A DNA stretch of 64,000 nt from Blepharisma stoltei (taxonomy: Eukaryota; Ciliophora; Heterotrichea; Heterotrichida; Blepharismidae), in assembly GCA_914767885.1 (NCBI GenBank), contig CAJZBQ010000058.1, positions 1,003,501 through 1,067,500 of the forward strand. The letters run 5' to 3'. Positions within the stretch are counted from its first letter, which is position 1. Each line of letters opens with the position of its first letter. The notes below the pieces were generated by a model. It had not been told where the DNA came from. It did no database searches and saw only the letters and a list, made by a program, of their open reading frames with translations. Below, piece after piece: positions 21,828-33,319 of this stretch. Made by a program: the position numbers and the translations under genes.

Positions 21828-24526
21828 ATGTATAACCAGGCCAATAGCAATGCTCAATATAACTTTGACAATGTGCAGCAGAGGCCACCACCAAGCAGCT
21901 ATATGAGGCAACAACCTCAGCCTATACCAGGGTCAAAGGCAGGAAGAGTTCCAACAGCACTCAGAGGAACACAGCCTGGACAAGAAAGGCCAGTTACATC
22001 AAATCGTGCAGCGGGCTTTCCATCTACTTCTGCTGGGAAAAAAGGGTTTGAAGCGAACTTACCAGCTGGGCCGTCAGGCCCAGCCCCTGCACTTAAAGCA
22101 GCAGAAGAGACCCCAGATGTAGTTTTTAAGAAACTAGAAAAAGAAATCAACACCCTGCTCGATAAAAGTGCTGAAGCAAAACTAGCCCAGAATAATCAAT
22201 CAGCTTTAAATTTCGCAAAAGAAGCTGTAGGTAAAGAAAAAAAGCTAAGAACACTAAAAGAAGACGCAGGCCTCGCTGACCAAATCAACATTGATTTGAC
22301 GTATGCAGTCTGCGTAAATCTTGGAATCCAGTATCAGGCAAATACCATGTATCAAGAAGCTTTAAATACTTATTCATTAGTAGTCAGAAATAAAGACTAT
22401 CCTCATTCAGGACGTCTCAGAGTTAACATGGGTAATATTTATTATGCTCAGCAAAAATACACCTCAGCGATAAAAATGTACAGAATGGCTTTAGATCAAA
22501 TGCAAAACATAGGGAAGCATATGAAATTCCAAATTATGCGAAACATTGCTAATGGTTTCGTAAAGATGGGACAATACCCAGATGCCGTTGAAAGCTATGA
22601 AAGCATTATGCAGGGTGAGCCAGACCACAAGGTCGCTTTTAACTTAATTTTATGCTACTACGCCTTGGGTGAAAACGAAAAAATGAAGAAAACGTATACA
22701 CAGCTTCTTATGATAGAAATTCCTGGAAATACTCAAGAAGACGAAGATATACAAGGGCAGGAAGAAAAAGGGCCTTTTGCAAACGACTCTCTTAGTGAAT
22801 ATATCAAAGAAAAACGAAGGGAAGCTTATAAGTTTACCCTGATTTACCTTAAATAGTGCATCAGCTCATCTACTGTTGGCTTGATCAATTATTTGGCACG
22901 CTAAAATATGGCCATATCTTTGACTTAAAATCATCATCACCATCATATTATTATCTATTTATCCTTAATCTAGTTTTTCCCTAATTTTTCTAAATGCCAT
23001 AAGGCAAGTCTTATTTCCCGCCAATCTTAGCCAGCAATAAAAATATTTTTATTGCATAATATGATGATAATAATGATGGTAATGATGATCCATGGACTAT
23101 TTAAGAGATATTTTATATAATTGATGCAGGCAAACTCATAGCTCCTGTAATATAGAGGTTTCCTCTATATAGCGCTGAAAGCGCAGACATTTTCCCAGGA
23201 GCTTTCCAAGTTCGTCGGACCAAATCGCTTTTTGGTCCGACCAAGGCATTGATTTGGAGCAACCAACCGATAAATTCCGATCAGAATTTATCGGCCTTAC
23301 AGCGCCAAACATAGGAAACTTCTATAGAAAACAATTGGATTGCTGGATATGAATGGGTAGCTGAAACTTTAAGAGCTTCTGACTATAAAGTTTTGGAAAG
23401 CGAAATTGGGATTTTTAAAGCAGAACAATATATAAAGCTTAAAGACTACGAAAAAGCCATAGAAGTTTTCAAAAGCTTCGAGAAAAAAGACCAGTCTCTG
23501 ATGGCAAGAGCTGCTACTAATATCAGCTTTTTATATTTCATAGAAAAAGATATGAAAAATGCTGAAAAATATGCTGATATTGCTATAAAGAATGACAGAT
23601 ATAATGCCAAAGCTCTAGTAAATAAAGGAAATTGCTTATTTTTGAAGGAAGACTTCGAAAACGCTAAAGAATTTTACCTGGAAGCTATAGGTGTCGAAGC
23701 TGACTGTGTAGAAGCTATCTACAACTTAGGCCTCGTAAACAAGAAAATGGAAGTCGACTTAGAAGCTCTCCAAGCTTTCGAAAAGCTTCAAACCATCATG
23801 GCGAACTCTCCTGAAGTCATGTATCAAATGGCTTCTATCTATGAAGCCTCCCGCAACTTTAAACAAGCCATTAAATGGTATAACTTGCTATTGACTACTT
23901 TATCCTCAGATCCAGGCATTTTACTAAGAATCGGCCAACTTTATGCAGAAATGGGCGACGAAAACCAAGCCTTCCACTACTACGAACAAAGCTATATGCA
24001 TTATCCAGTCTCAATTGACGCTATATCCTGGCTTGGCGTCTACTTTGTCAAAGCTGAAGCCTACGAAAAAGCTTGCACATTTTTTGAACGTGCTTCTCAG
24101 ATCCAGCCACAAGACCCAAAGTGGCGAATTATGGTAGCAAGCTGCTATAGGAGGATGGGAAATGAGCAGAAAGCTATAGAGCTCTATGAAAGAATCCATG
24201 AGGACCATCCTGATAATATTGACTGCTTGCAGTATTTAGTATCACTATTAAAAGGAACTGGGCAGAACTATGAGCATTATTCAACACTACTAAAGAAACT
24301 ATTGAGAGAAAAAGAAATGAATGACTCCGTACCGAAACAGAATGAGGAAGTATACTCGCCACCACAAATGGCGCAGCAGCCTGTATATGAAGAACAGCCA
24401 CAAGTGCCACAGCAGCCTGTACAGATACAGCAGAGGCCAGGGACAAGCAGAAAAGGAAGAGCTGCGATGGCGACCAAGCAAGATGAAGATGAATGGGCGA
24501 ACCAGGAGTTAATTTTACCTGAATAA
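21828..24526 (+). CDS. IFT88: intraflagellar transport protein IFT88 (TPR subunit of IFT-B)
   Basis: The N-terminal Pro/Gln-rich region is followed by TPR arrays. MGNIYYAQQKYTSAIKMYRM and NLILCYYALGENEKMKKTY match the IFT88 core. After two inserts the frame resumes AGKLIAPVIENNWIAGYEWV, then many TPRs (YNLGLVNKKMEVDLEALQAF) and a Gln/Pro-rich tail ending ANQELILPE. It works in the IFT-B train that builds cilia. Removal of 22845-23122 and 23153-23326 rejoins KFTLI-DAGKLIAPVI-ENNWIAGYEW. It is convergent with IFT140, 90 bp between stops, so two IFT genes are neighbours. Confidence 0.92.
22845..23122 (+). other. 278-bp IES in IFT88
   Basis: ATT repeat at both ends. The interior has an imperfect inverted repeat of GATGAT/ATCATC runs (22930-22970 against 23055-23090) and the pair AATAAAAATATT. 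Removal gives FTLIDAGKLIAPVI. Confidence 0.75.
23153..23326 (+). mobile_element. 174-bp palindromic IES/MITE in IFT88
   Basis: The terminal inverted repeat TATAGAGGTTTCCT pairs with the end AGGAAACTTCTATA. Inner hairpins (GCGCTGAAAGCGC; GATAAATTCCGATCAGAATT) are visible. Removal gives APVIENNWIAGYEW. It separates from the preceding IES by only a 30-bp exon piece. Confidence 0.8.
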
Positions 24527-24616
24527 TGAAAATTTAAGTACAAATGTGTGTCAATTTTTTTATTTTATGCATAATAATTATTTCAAAAGAAGACCTAAAT
24601 AAAATAATTTTTAAGA

Positions 24617-27600
24617 TTATTCAATATACTCCGAGTCTTCATTTTCTACTCGAATTCCCATCTGATGATAAATCCTTTCTACCATCTCTTGGTCTAAATA
24701 AGGATTCAAAATGATCCTTCGCTGCTTCATCTTGTTAATAAGCTGGAGAGCTTGTGCAAAATTCTGCTGTGCATAGTAATATTCCACTAATAAAGAATAC
24801 ACGTCGCCTATCCTTATAGCTTGGTCAACACCTTGGACTTCTAATAGTTGTAAACACATTTTTACCATTTCTTCAGGGCTAGACTGAACTAGTCTTTTAG
24901 CGTTCACAAATTGTTCCATTATGGCTTTTCTCCTTTGGAACTGCTGGAATAAAATATCTTTTTGAGGATTTGCAGATTTGGCTTGGAATTTTAAGGCCTC
25001 ATTTTCAGCTATTAAAGCTTTTTCATAGTCTCGGTACTCATCAATTTCAACTGATGCACACGCATCAAAGAAGTTCGCAAGAGAATCCCAGGCCTTTGCT
25101 TTCGTATAAAAGAAAATAATGCTTTTCATAACATCTGCATTATGCCAGTCCGTGTTCTGCAGAAAGTTTGCTGCAAGTATATAAATTTGTGCATTTTTCG
25201 CAGTATTTGCATAACTTTTTATTTTTTCAATGTCTCCAAGCCTTAATAAGCATTTAAATGCTTTAAGTTTTTCTCCCAATTTCGTGAATAGCTTGCAAGC
25301 CATCTGAAAAGATCCTTGACGCTTGCATAGTTTTGCGATGCTCCTGATAAGATCTTTCTTTTGCTGGTCCATAATTCCATCGTCAGGTATGAGTTTTTCG
25401 ACCACATTATCGTCTAATTTTACATTGTGGGCCAAGCATATTTCTAGAGCTTTAGAGTACTGTTTAGCAGACACCAAAAGATGGACTGCTTTTTCATGCA
25501 TATTTTCTTGCATAAAATAGTCAGCAGCTCTCAAAAGTGTTGTAGGGTCTTCTTCTTCGCCTAAATCGTCCACTAATGTCCTTAAATATTCATAATTATG
25601 CTCTCGGAAGCATAGATCTAAAGCTTTTTTTACATTTTTGCCTTTGTGATAAAGTTTAATTGCACGGTCAAATAAATGTTTTTCTTCGAAATATTTGGCT
25701 GTTTGGAGCATTATTTTGAAGTTTTCGCTTCGTAGGGATAAGCTCATAAGGTCTCCGTCAAGTTTATTGTCTCGGGCTAGTCTTACTGCATGGTGGAATC
25801 GGTCAGCTTTATTGTAGAGCTGGATAGCTTCACGGATATCTCCTTGTTCTTCCATATATTTAGCTAAAAATAAGCAGCCAAGTTTAGTGTCATTTTCTTT
25901 GCAGATTTTTATGGCCTCTTCGACACTTCCTTTAGTCAGGTGGACTCTAACACAAGAGCCCAGATCTCCAGCTAGCTTGTATATGATATACAAGGCTAAT
26001 GGAGGCTAGAAAATTTTTATATTAATTAATAATTAATTAAAAAATAATGAGTATTTTAGGTTAAAAATAGCTGATTTATTCAATTTGTCATAGTTTTTAC
26101 CTCAAATATACCATTTTCATATTAAAGACTTGAGATTTGTGAAGTTTTATAAAAATGCATAAAAATTCAAAGCGCCATTAGGATCTTGCTTGCTTTCTAG
26201 CAGCTGAGCCCACCACTTATAAAGTTTCGGGTCTTTTTTATCATTAACATACCTTTCCAAGTCCTGAACCCTCATATTGCTATAAAGCATCCTTGGGACT
26301 TCTTCTCTATGGACGTCAGCTCTTTCATAATACTCCCTCGCAGTCGAAAAATCTTGTATAGACTCATAATGCCTTGCTAGTTTATAATAGGTTGTCCTTA
26401 AGTTAATCCTATCATGAGTTTCCGCAGTCTCCAAAGCTCCATCCCAATTTCCACAGGCCTGCTGCATTTGATTGAGTAAATCATACCTTCCACATTCTAT
26501 ATAAAGCTGTTTGGCTTCTTCTAACATATTAAGCTCGACTGCTACCATAGCAAGCCTTGCTTCAATTTCTGGCTCAGTTTTGGCTTCTCTGACTGCTTTG
26601 GCGCCTCTTGCAAATCTCATGTTACTTAAACAGACTTCAGCAACGTCAAGCCTTTTGGTTTTTACACTCATGGTGCACATGTTTTCCCAGACGTTTACGT
26701 TTTGAATGGTTTTGACTGCTTTATAAGCTTCGTCCATGTTCCCTGAGGTCATGTAGAAGCTGAAGTTCAATATATTCCTTATTAGACAGACTAGGGATTA
26801 TAAATTTTTTTATTTTTTTTTATATAGAAAATGGGATAGCTTTTTTGACATTTTCGTCACAATTTTCAAGGCCTGTAAAGTCCCTTAAGGACTTTTTGAT
26901 GATTTTTCCGATCCCAGAAAGATTGTCTTTTCCTACGTCTTTTCCGATGAAAAACCAATAAGGGACAGAAATTCCAATTGTACCACAGATATCGCCTTGT
27001 ATTTTTATAGAGTCCTGCCTTGTGATCCCGTATTCTGAGGTCACGAACAGGGTGACGGCTTGGTTAAATTGTTCTTCGGCCTTATTTTCTTGGGCTTCTT
27101 CTTCGCCAACACCTGATATGCCTTCTGTTTCGACAAAAAGAAGCCTAGGATCTTGCGTGTCCCAGCAAGAGTCGACAGGAATTTGTGTATACCCAAAATC
27201 ATGGTGCATAAAATTGTCAATATCAGAGTCAAGGGCTCTATATCTTAGGAATAAGCCTTTTATTCATTTTTTTGCAAAATCTATTGATTTTTAAAACAAA
27301 AAATTCCTGGAAATCAGAGTCATACACATAAATAGTAGAATCTGGGAAAATAATTGACGACTTTGGAGCTTGGTCTACCAGCAGTGCCACCTTTGTACCA
27401 TTTGCATTAATACTTCCCCCCTTAATAATTCCCAAGCTTTGCCCTTGCTTATCTTCAAATTTCCTTGGCATTCCTCTCTGTTTATATTCTCTTCTTGACA
27501 AGTCAAACAGTTTTATATGTGACTCTGTGGTAATCAGCATATTATCTCCCATCACATTAATACAATTAACTTCTCCTTCACTTTCTGGCATCAAAACAGT

Positions 27601-29128
27601 CTGTTTAACTGTCCCTTGCATATTACAAATCTCAATCTGCCCTTCTGTGTATATAATAATAGAATCTCTATGGACAGCTGCTATAAAGCATTTTTTATTA
27701 AAAGTCCCGACCATTTCTCCATTCCCTGTGTCAGGCATAGTATAGCTTTCGACTGTTTTTCCATTCCAGACCACACAATGGGAAGTCGAGGCGTCCATCC
27801 CTTTAATTTTTATATTGGTATAGATTTGCATGGAGGCATCAAGCCTATTGAGTCGTCTGACTTCTACTTGGTGGTTTGAGGCTTGGAGCGCTATAATGTC
27901 ATCTTTTATTACTTTGCGGAGGTCAGCTTCTGATAAGATACTTAAGGTCTTTTCGGTTGACGCAGAAAGCAGGCCTTCTCCGTCTGCCCAAGAAATTTGT
28001 TTTATAGGGTCAGCTGACAAAGTGACAGGTAGCTGAGCTTCCCAGCCTTCTCGATTAGCAGGGGATGTACTAGTCATCAGTGATTTGCATTTCCACATAA
28101 TGACTCTTCCTTCTTTTGTGCCACCAGCAAGGATTCTTTTTTTCTCATGAAAAGCAATGCAATTTATTTTATCGCTATCTCCCCATTTGTTTTTCTTCAG
28201 GTAAACCATTTATTTTTTAAAAAAAAATTATATAAATTTTTTATATGAAAAGAATAAGCATTTTTCCTGTGATATCAGTATCTGCAAGCGTCAAAAAATA
28301 ATTTGCGTCCTTCTCTAAATTCCAGAGCCTTACCATGTTATCTCCAGACACAGTTACCAGCAGCCCCGGCCCTCCCCAAATTGTATAAATATTTTCTGGG
28401 CTTCCAGCTACTGTCAGCTTCACTTTTCGTGTTGGGACCAATTTTTCATTAGGTGACACCCTAAACTGCACCAATAATAGCGACGACGTAATAATCACGA
28501 TGCTATTATCTTCTTTATAATACAGCAAAGATTTCACTTGCCCTCCTACCTTGCATACCTCGCTGCATCTTTTTAAGTCATCAGCTAAATGTACCGACCC
28601 AGAGCTCCCAGCAAAAAAGAAAAACCTGTTCATTTGGTCCTGTGTAGGGATTTCTCCAGCTTCTGTGGCTAATGCACAAAAGGCGATATTTGTAATGGAA
28701 CCTTCTTTGTGGTATTGGCATATAGGGTTTAAGCCTCTGCTGGTACTCCAAACACCTACAACGCCATGCTCGTCTCCTGTGACCATTCGGGTGCCGTCTG
28801 GACTGATAATTAAAGCGCGGATTCGGCAGCCATGGACTGATTTTTCTTCTTTGACGGAATTATCGTCATTTTCGTTTCAGTAGGAGATTACGCCGTCATC
28901 CCAACAGATTATAAGTAATGGTAAATAAGGGTGCCATACAAGCTGAGTTGGAAGGGCTTGACGCTGGATTGAGACATTTGAATAGGGTTCTCCGTCTTCA
29001 GTAAACATAAGGACTTTTCCAGAGGCTGTTCCGATTGTGAGGATAGGCTGGTACATAGAATGCGACCAAGCTGAAACCGCTGGGAGTTCATCTTGAAGAT
29101 TGATGCGGGAATCGAAGAAAAGAGACAT
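24617..29128 (-). CDS. IFT140: intraflagellar transport protein IFT140 (WD40/TPR subunit of IFT-A)
   Basis: Starts MSLFFDSRINLQDELPAVSA. N-terminal WD40 repeats follow (ILTIGTASGKVLMFTEDGEP; GTRMVTGDEHGVVGVWSTSR; RILAGGTKEGRVIMWKC), then the IFT140 middle (NFSFYMTSGNMDEAYKAVKT) and a long TPR half (EEAIKICKENDTKLGCLFLA ... MVERIYHQMGIRVENEDSEY). TGA=Trp at GVISYWNEND. Four IESs (28212-28263, 27243-27300, 26789-26822, 25982-26161) interrupt it, each removable in frame. IFT-A works in retrograde transport and ciliary entry of membrane proteins. A broken copy of its 5' end lies at 30968. Confidence 0.92.
25982..26161 (-). other. 180-bp IES in IFT140
   Basis: TA at both ends. Removal gives PNGALNFYKLAGDLGSCVRV. 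Confidence 0.75.
26789..26822 (-). other. 34-bp AT-rich IES in IFT140
   Basis: Removal gives IPFSICLIRNILNFSFYM in frame. It is the shortest clear insert apart from the 15-bp one in ALAS. Exact ends may shift by a few bases. Confidence 0.55.
27243..27300 (-). other. 58-bp AT-rich IES in IFT140
   Basis: Removal gives DSDFQEFYRALDSDIDNF. Ends approximate. Confidence 0.6.
28212..28263 (-). other. 52-bp AT-rich IES in IFT140, CATTT repeats
   Basis: CATTT at 28207-28211 and 28259-28263. Removal gives DTDITGKMVYLKKNKWGD. Confidence 0.75.
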
Positions 29129-29776
29129 TTATAATTTAAACATAGAAGTTACTATTAGTTCAAATAGGAATTAGAAGAGATTATTGTTCAAGTTCTTTAT
29201 TTAGGAATATTCTTTTATTATAACGTAAAATTTGTGCATTTAATAAATAGATAATATTCTACTTCTTTTAGACCCCTAAAGGGATTTTTAAAATAAACAC
29301 ACCAAATATAAAGGTTATATGTCAAATTTGGTTCTTGTATTAATGCTTAAATACTTTTTGGAAAACGCTCAGAAATTAATAAAATGGTGCGCTATCTTTA
29401 TTCAAATTTAGATACTTTTACTTCGCTGAAATGTTTGTTGATTTTATAGACAGGTGAGATTTTTTGATCTCTCACTGCGACCATACATTAAAATGGCAAA
29501 CACATGCTGACCTAGCAACTCTGTGCATCAGCGGCATAAGCAATTGTATATACAATTAGCTACCAAGGAGTTAATGCTAAATCAAAGAATTTGATTCACC
29601 TTTAATAAGCCTTTCATATAGCTGAGTATAGATTGCTCATAAATTTATGACATATCTATCTACATGTAGTAATAGCTTAGAACTATTTAGAGAAATTTTA
29701 AGACAATCATGAAAATAGGCATGAAATTATTATACAAAATCTATCAGAGGAAGACCTTATAATTATTACTCAAGAG
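29129..29776. other. intergenic region
   Basis: No gene seen. At 29487 the string ATTAAAATGGCAAACACATG resembles the 5' end of the retroinserts, but I find no duplication or tail. Confidence 0.3.
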
Positions 29777-30244
29777 ATGACTCCGCCAACAACAAGCCAG
29801 ATAAGGCTCAGTAGATGTCTCCAAGCTGCAATATCCGCCCAACAACATTACTTATGGGAAATAGAACAGTTAAAAAACAAATTAACTCAAAACGAAGAAA
29901 AGACTAGAAAATTTGTTCAAATAATTTCTGAAGACTGCAAGCAAAGTTTGGAAAGACGTGATTCAATTATCGAACAGCAAGGTGGTAAAATTTCAGATCA
30001 TGAAAAAATAATTGCTCAGCAAAACCAAACAATTAATCAGCAAAGCCAAACAATTCATCATCTGCAACAAGTCATTGCTTTAAGAGATGCCAAACACATG
30101 GATCAAGCCGCAATTATAAACAGGCAAAATTATGAAATAAGAGATTTGAGAGATGAAGTATTAAAAAGTAGAAGTGATTTGACAGAGGAAATAAAGGAAC
30201 TTCTGGAGAAAATTAAAATGTTACAAGACTATCGAAACCTTTAA
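29777..30244 (+). CDS. Gln-rich coiled-coil protein
   Basis: Open from ATG 29777 (MTPPTTSQIRLSRCLQAAIS) to TAA, 155 aa. A long heptad-type helix carries Gln/Asn-rich tandem motifs (IIAQQNQTINQQSQTIHHLQ) and ends in LLEKIKMLQDYRNL. The same frame is open for about 60 bp upstream (HEIIIQNLSEED) but without ATG, so a 5' part may be missing. Function unknown. Confidence 0.5.
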   Translation: MTPPTTSQIRLSRCLQAAISAQQHYLWEIEQLKNKLTQNEEKTRKFVQIISEDCKQSLERRDSIIEQQGGKISDHEKIIAQQNQTINQQSQTIHHLQQVIALRDAKHMDQAAIINRQNYEIRDLRDEVLKSRSDLTEEIKELLEKIKMLQDYRNL

Positions 30245-30382
30245 ATTTATCTTTTATTGCAATGAATTTGATTAAATTTATATTTTAATTTTATATTTTT
30301 AATTAAATTAAAGAAATTTATATAAGATGAGGTTTTTTATGAAGTCTGTGGTTTTTTAAAATTAAAAAATTAACTAATCATA

Positions 30383-30805
30383 AAGTTACTTTAATTTCAA
30401 AATTTTGAATTATTAGTTATCTACTTAAATCTCACGCGAAACAAGCTGCCTCGTCAAGCTTCCCCAATTTCCTCCGCAGGCTGTATAGCTGCTTGTGCAG
30501 TTATCTAGCTATATCTACTCGCTCGCTACACTATTGATATTCTTTACTATTCTATCAATAATTTTTCTTAGCCCTTCGACAGAAATCTCTACATAAAGTT
30601 AAAAAAAATGGGTGCATATTTGATCTGAGCACTTTCCTAGTGTGGCATTTTCTCGAAGATTTTTGGTAGAAGATTTTTTCCTCATGAGGCATCTGATCAA
30701 ACTTTAAAGTTTATTTTCTCAAAAAAATCGGCTAATAATCCCTGTAGAAAATGTCGCATAAGGAAAATATTTTGATCAATGTCTTGAGCCCAAAAAAATA
30801 GTCAT
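30383..30805 (+). repeat. dispersed repeat R, copy 1
   Basis: It matches 51590-51953 in the opposite orientation over its length: GTTACTTTAATTTCAAAATT, AACAAGCTGCCTCGTCAAGC, CCTTCGACAGAAATCTCTAC and the GATCAAA/TTTGATC motif near GAAAATGTCGCATAAGGAAA. It contains imperfect inverted words (CTCATGAGG, CTCGAAGATTTTTGG). Non-coding, function unknown. Confidence 0.75.
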
Positions 30806-30967
30806 TTTTGTATGTTATTTAAATATAACTTCTGTAAATTTGTTTTTTAGCTAACGAATTTCCTCTCGCATAGTCCATAATGTCCATATAAACTACCTGT
30901 GATAATTCAGTTAAAACTCCAGAGTCATAATAGCAAGAAGAATTTTGGCTTTGATTTCGTTTTAGGT

Positions 30968-31345
30968 TCATTTACCATCTCAAGATTGGAATGGCTTGAC
31001 GTTGGATTGAGACATTTGAATAAGGCTCTCCGTCTTCAGTAAACATAAGGACTTTTCCAGAGGATTGCTCCGATTGTAAGGATAGGCTGGGTGCATAGAA
31101 TGCGACTAACTCTCCCAATCTTGATCAAATGCCTCGCCATCGTTCGATCAAGGATGGGGGTTAATTTCCCAATTTTTAGGAATTTTTGCAGTGAGTCGTT
31201 CGATCAGGATTGGTGGGGTAAGTGAATATGTTAGGAACTCATCTTGATGATTTGTGCGGAATCGAAGAAAAGAGACATTTATAATTTAAACGTAGAAGTT
31301 TCTACTAGTTCAAATAGGAATTAGAAGAGACCATTTTGCAAGTAT
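30968..31345 (-). pseudogene. broken partial copy of the IFT140 5' end
   Basis: 30990-31110 and 31238-31345 are close copies of 28920-29190, covering the IFT140 start codon region, first exon part and upstream flank (shared CGAAGAAAAGAGACATTTAT and TAGTTCAAATAGGAATTAGA). It has small indels that break the frame and a 125-bp insert (31112-31238) with GTTCGATCAAG/CTTGATC-type inverted words. It lies 1.85 kb from the parent in the same orientation, so it is a local duplication. Confidence 0.85.
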
Positions 31346-31447
31346 TCATTTAAAGGTTTTTATCTTATGATAAGGTAAAATTTGTGTATTTAATAAAAAA
31401 TTAAGTGTTTATGGAAATAGGTTAAAGCTAAAACGATGAAAAGTTGT

Positions 31448-32495
31448 TTATAAATTTTGAATCGCCTTAATATCAAAATATGCATCATTTCTAAACATTT
31501 CTTCATATGACTCAAGGCACTGAGACTGATTATTTTGATCTTCATAATCATACTTAAGACAAATTTCCTTCAATCTCCTATATACTAAACCTTTTACAAA
31601 TATTCAAGGAAATCCCAAAAATTCATATTTATAACAGAAATTATGCTTAAAATATGCTTGATTTTTGTAAGTGAATTCCCATTCCCTTATAAATTTTTTG
31701 CGAGTTAAATAAAGAAGTGTACTCAGGTAATGCCTTGAGCTTAAGATTGGTATATGAAGCAGAAGATGCTGATTTAGGTGTATAAAATTGATGATTATGA
31801 TAAGAAATAGAGCGAGGATGGAAGCTTTCTTTGGTTTCTCCTGTCAGAGGATTTATCGCTTTTTGGTGGCATTTATCATTTCGAGTACTTAAATATGAAT
31901 ATCTTGGAGGAGAAAATTCATTAATTTTCCCAGTTATAGATATTGGTTTTTTATTCCCTAAAGAAAAAATCCTAGCTCTATCAATTTTGTATTCTTTTAT
32001 AATCCCAGTTATTGGATCGTGAACTTTATCTCTGATCAAAGTTTTAGAAATAATTAAGCTTCTTTCTGGCTTAATTTGAAAAGAATCATAAAATCTCTTT
32101 TTCTTATCTTTTGCGTTATCGATTATTTTGCTAATTTTATTCCTCATTGTTTTCTTTTTGTCCTTTTGTAAACTCCCATCTCATGATGCAGCTAAGTTTG
32201 TTTGGCTTTTGTATTCTCTATAAGGGCTTCAATGAGAAGCTTGGCTTTTTGATCTTTTTTTGACTATTCTATGCTTAACTGCTTCTCAAATATTTTCTTT
32301 TGGGCTAAATCTATTTTTTAGTAAGGGATTTTTTTGAGATAATCTTCTGTGACCCTTCTTTTCAAGGCTATCGATAGATTTATTAAGAATTACCTCTAAG
32401 TTTCTCAGCTCTGACTGAGCTCTTCTTTTAAAATTTCATGGCTTTGTAGGAGACTTTGCCTTCTTTGTTGGAGAATAATATACTTTGTTATTCAT
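31448..32495 (-). CDS. hypothetical basic protein
   Basis: Starts MNNKVYYSPTKKAKSPTKPW and reads through TGA codons (KPWNFKRR, ENIWEAVKH, QASHWSPYR, LAASWDGSL) to KGMGIHLQKSSIF, TAA at 31647. Beyond that another frame stays open and coding-like to TAA at 31448 (YKYEFLGFPWIFVKGLVYRR; NDAYFDIKAIQNL), so the true C-terminus probably lies at 31448 after an IES or lesion near 31680-31720 that I could not resolve. Lys/Ser/Tyr-rich; no family recognised. Confidence 0.55.
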
Positions 32496-33319
32496 TAATT
32501 CTATTTAATAATTTAAGATAAGATTTTTCATGAGACTTATAAATTCGTGAAAAAGTAAATGGTGCTTAAAGGATATTCTTGCAAAGAGCATAATTTATTT
32601 TATTTAAATTAATAAGCATAAATCTTTTAATTTTGTATGCGTTTCATTAACAAATCTCAGTCTAATTCTCTTTACTTGCCATTTTACCTATTTTTCCGAA
32701 TTTATAATTTGCCAAAATAATTTATTTGTATTTTTTCGATTATGCTATCACAAAATTTTTTAATTTTGGATTATTTCTTATTTGCTCGAATCTATCAGAA
32801 AAGTATCATAAAGATATATAAAAGTAAATCTATCATTTTTCTGATCGTAATTTCAAAAAACAAAATAAGAAAAATGGGCTCCAAAGTGTCTTATTTTTCA
32901 ACTATTATATTTCAAAACTAATGCGTTTTAATATCATAAAATTAACTGCCAAAAATTTATTTATATATAGTTTTCGTTTTTTATTTACAACAATTGAACT
33001 ACAATAAATCAGAAATCCATCATTCATTTTTCAGCCAACATCCCGCTATTTTTATATTTCGAAACTTTATATTTTTATAATTCCTACAATTTTACCCATC
33101 TTCCTGCGTTTTTACATGCATTTACATCCTTTATAACCTCCTTCTTATTACTTCCCACCATTAACTTGCATCCCGAATTTCGCTCTTTTCCTCAAAGCAC
33201 CCTCCCTTCTTCTCAAAATAAGCCTAATTTTGATTCCCTTTCTCTTTATTTTCTTCCCCATCCTCCATTATTTTCTTCATATCTAAACATTTTTTGAATC
33301 AGCTCATACGCCATATATT
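32496..33319. other. AT-rich intergenic region
   Basis: 824 bp, strongly AT-rich, with pyrimidine-rich tracts just before the ALAS start. I see no gene or repeat. Confidence 0.4.
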
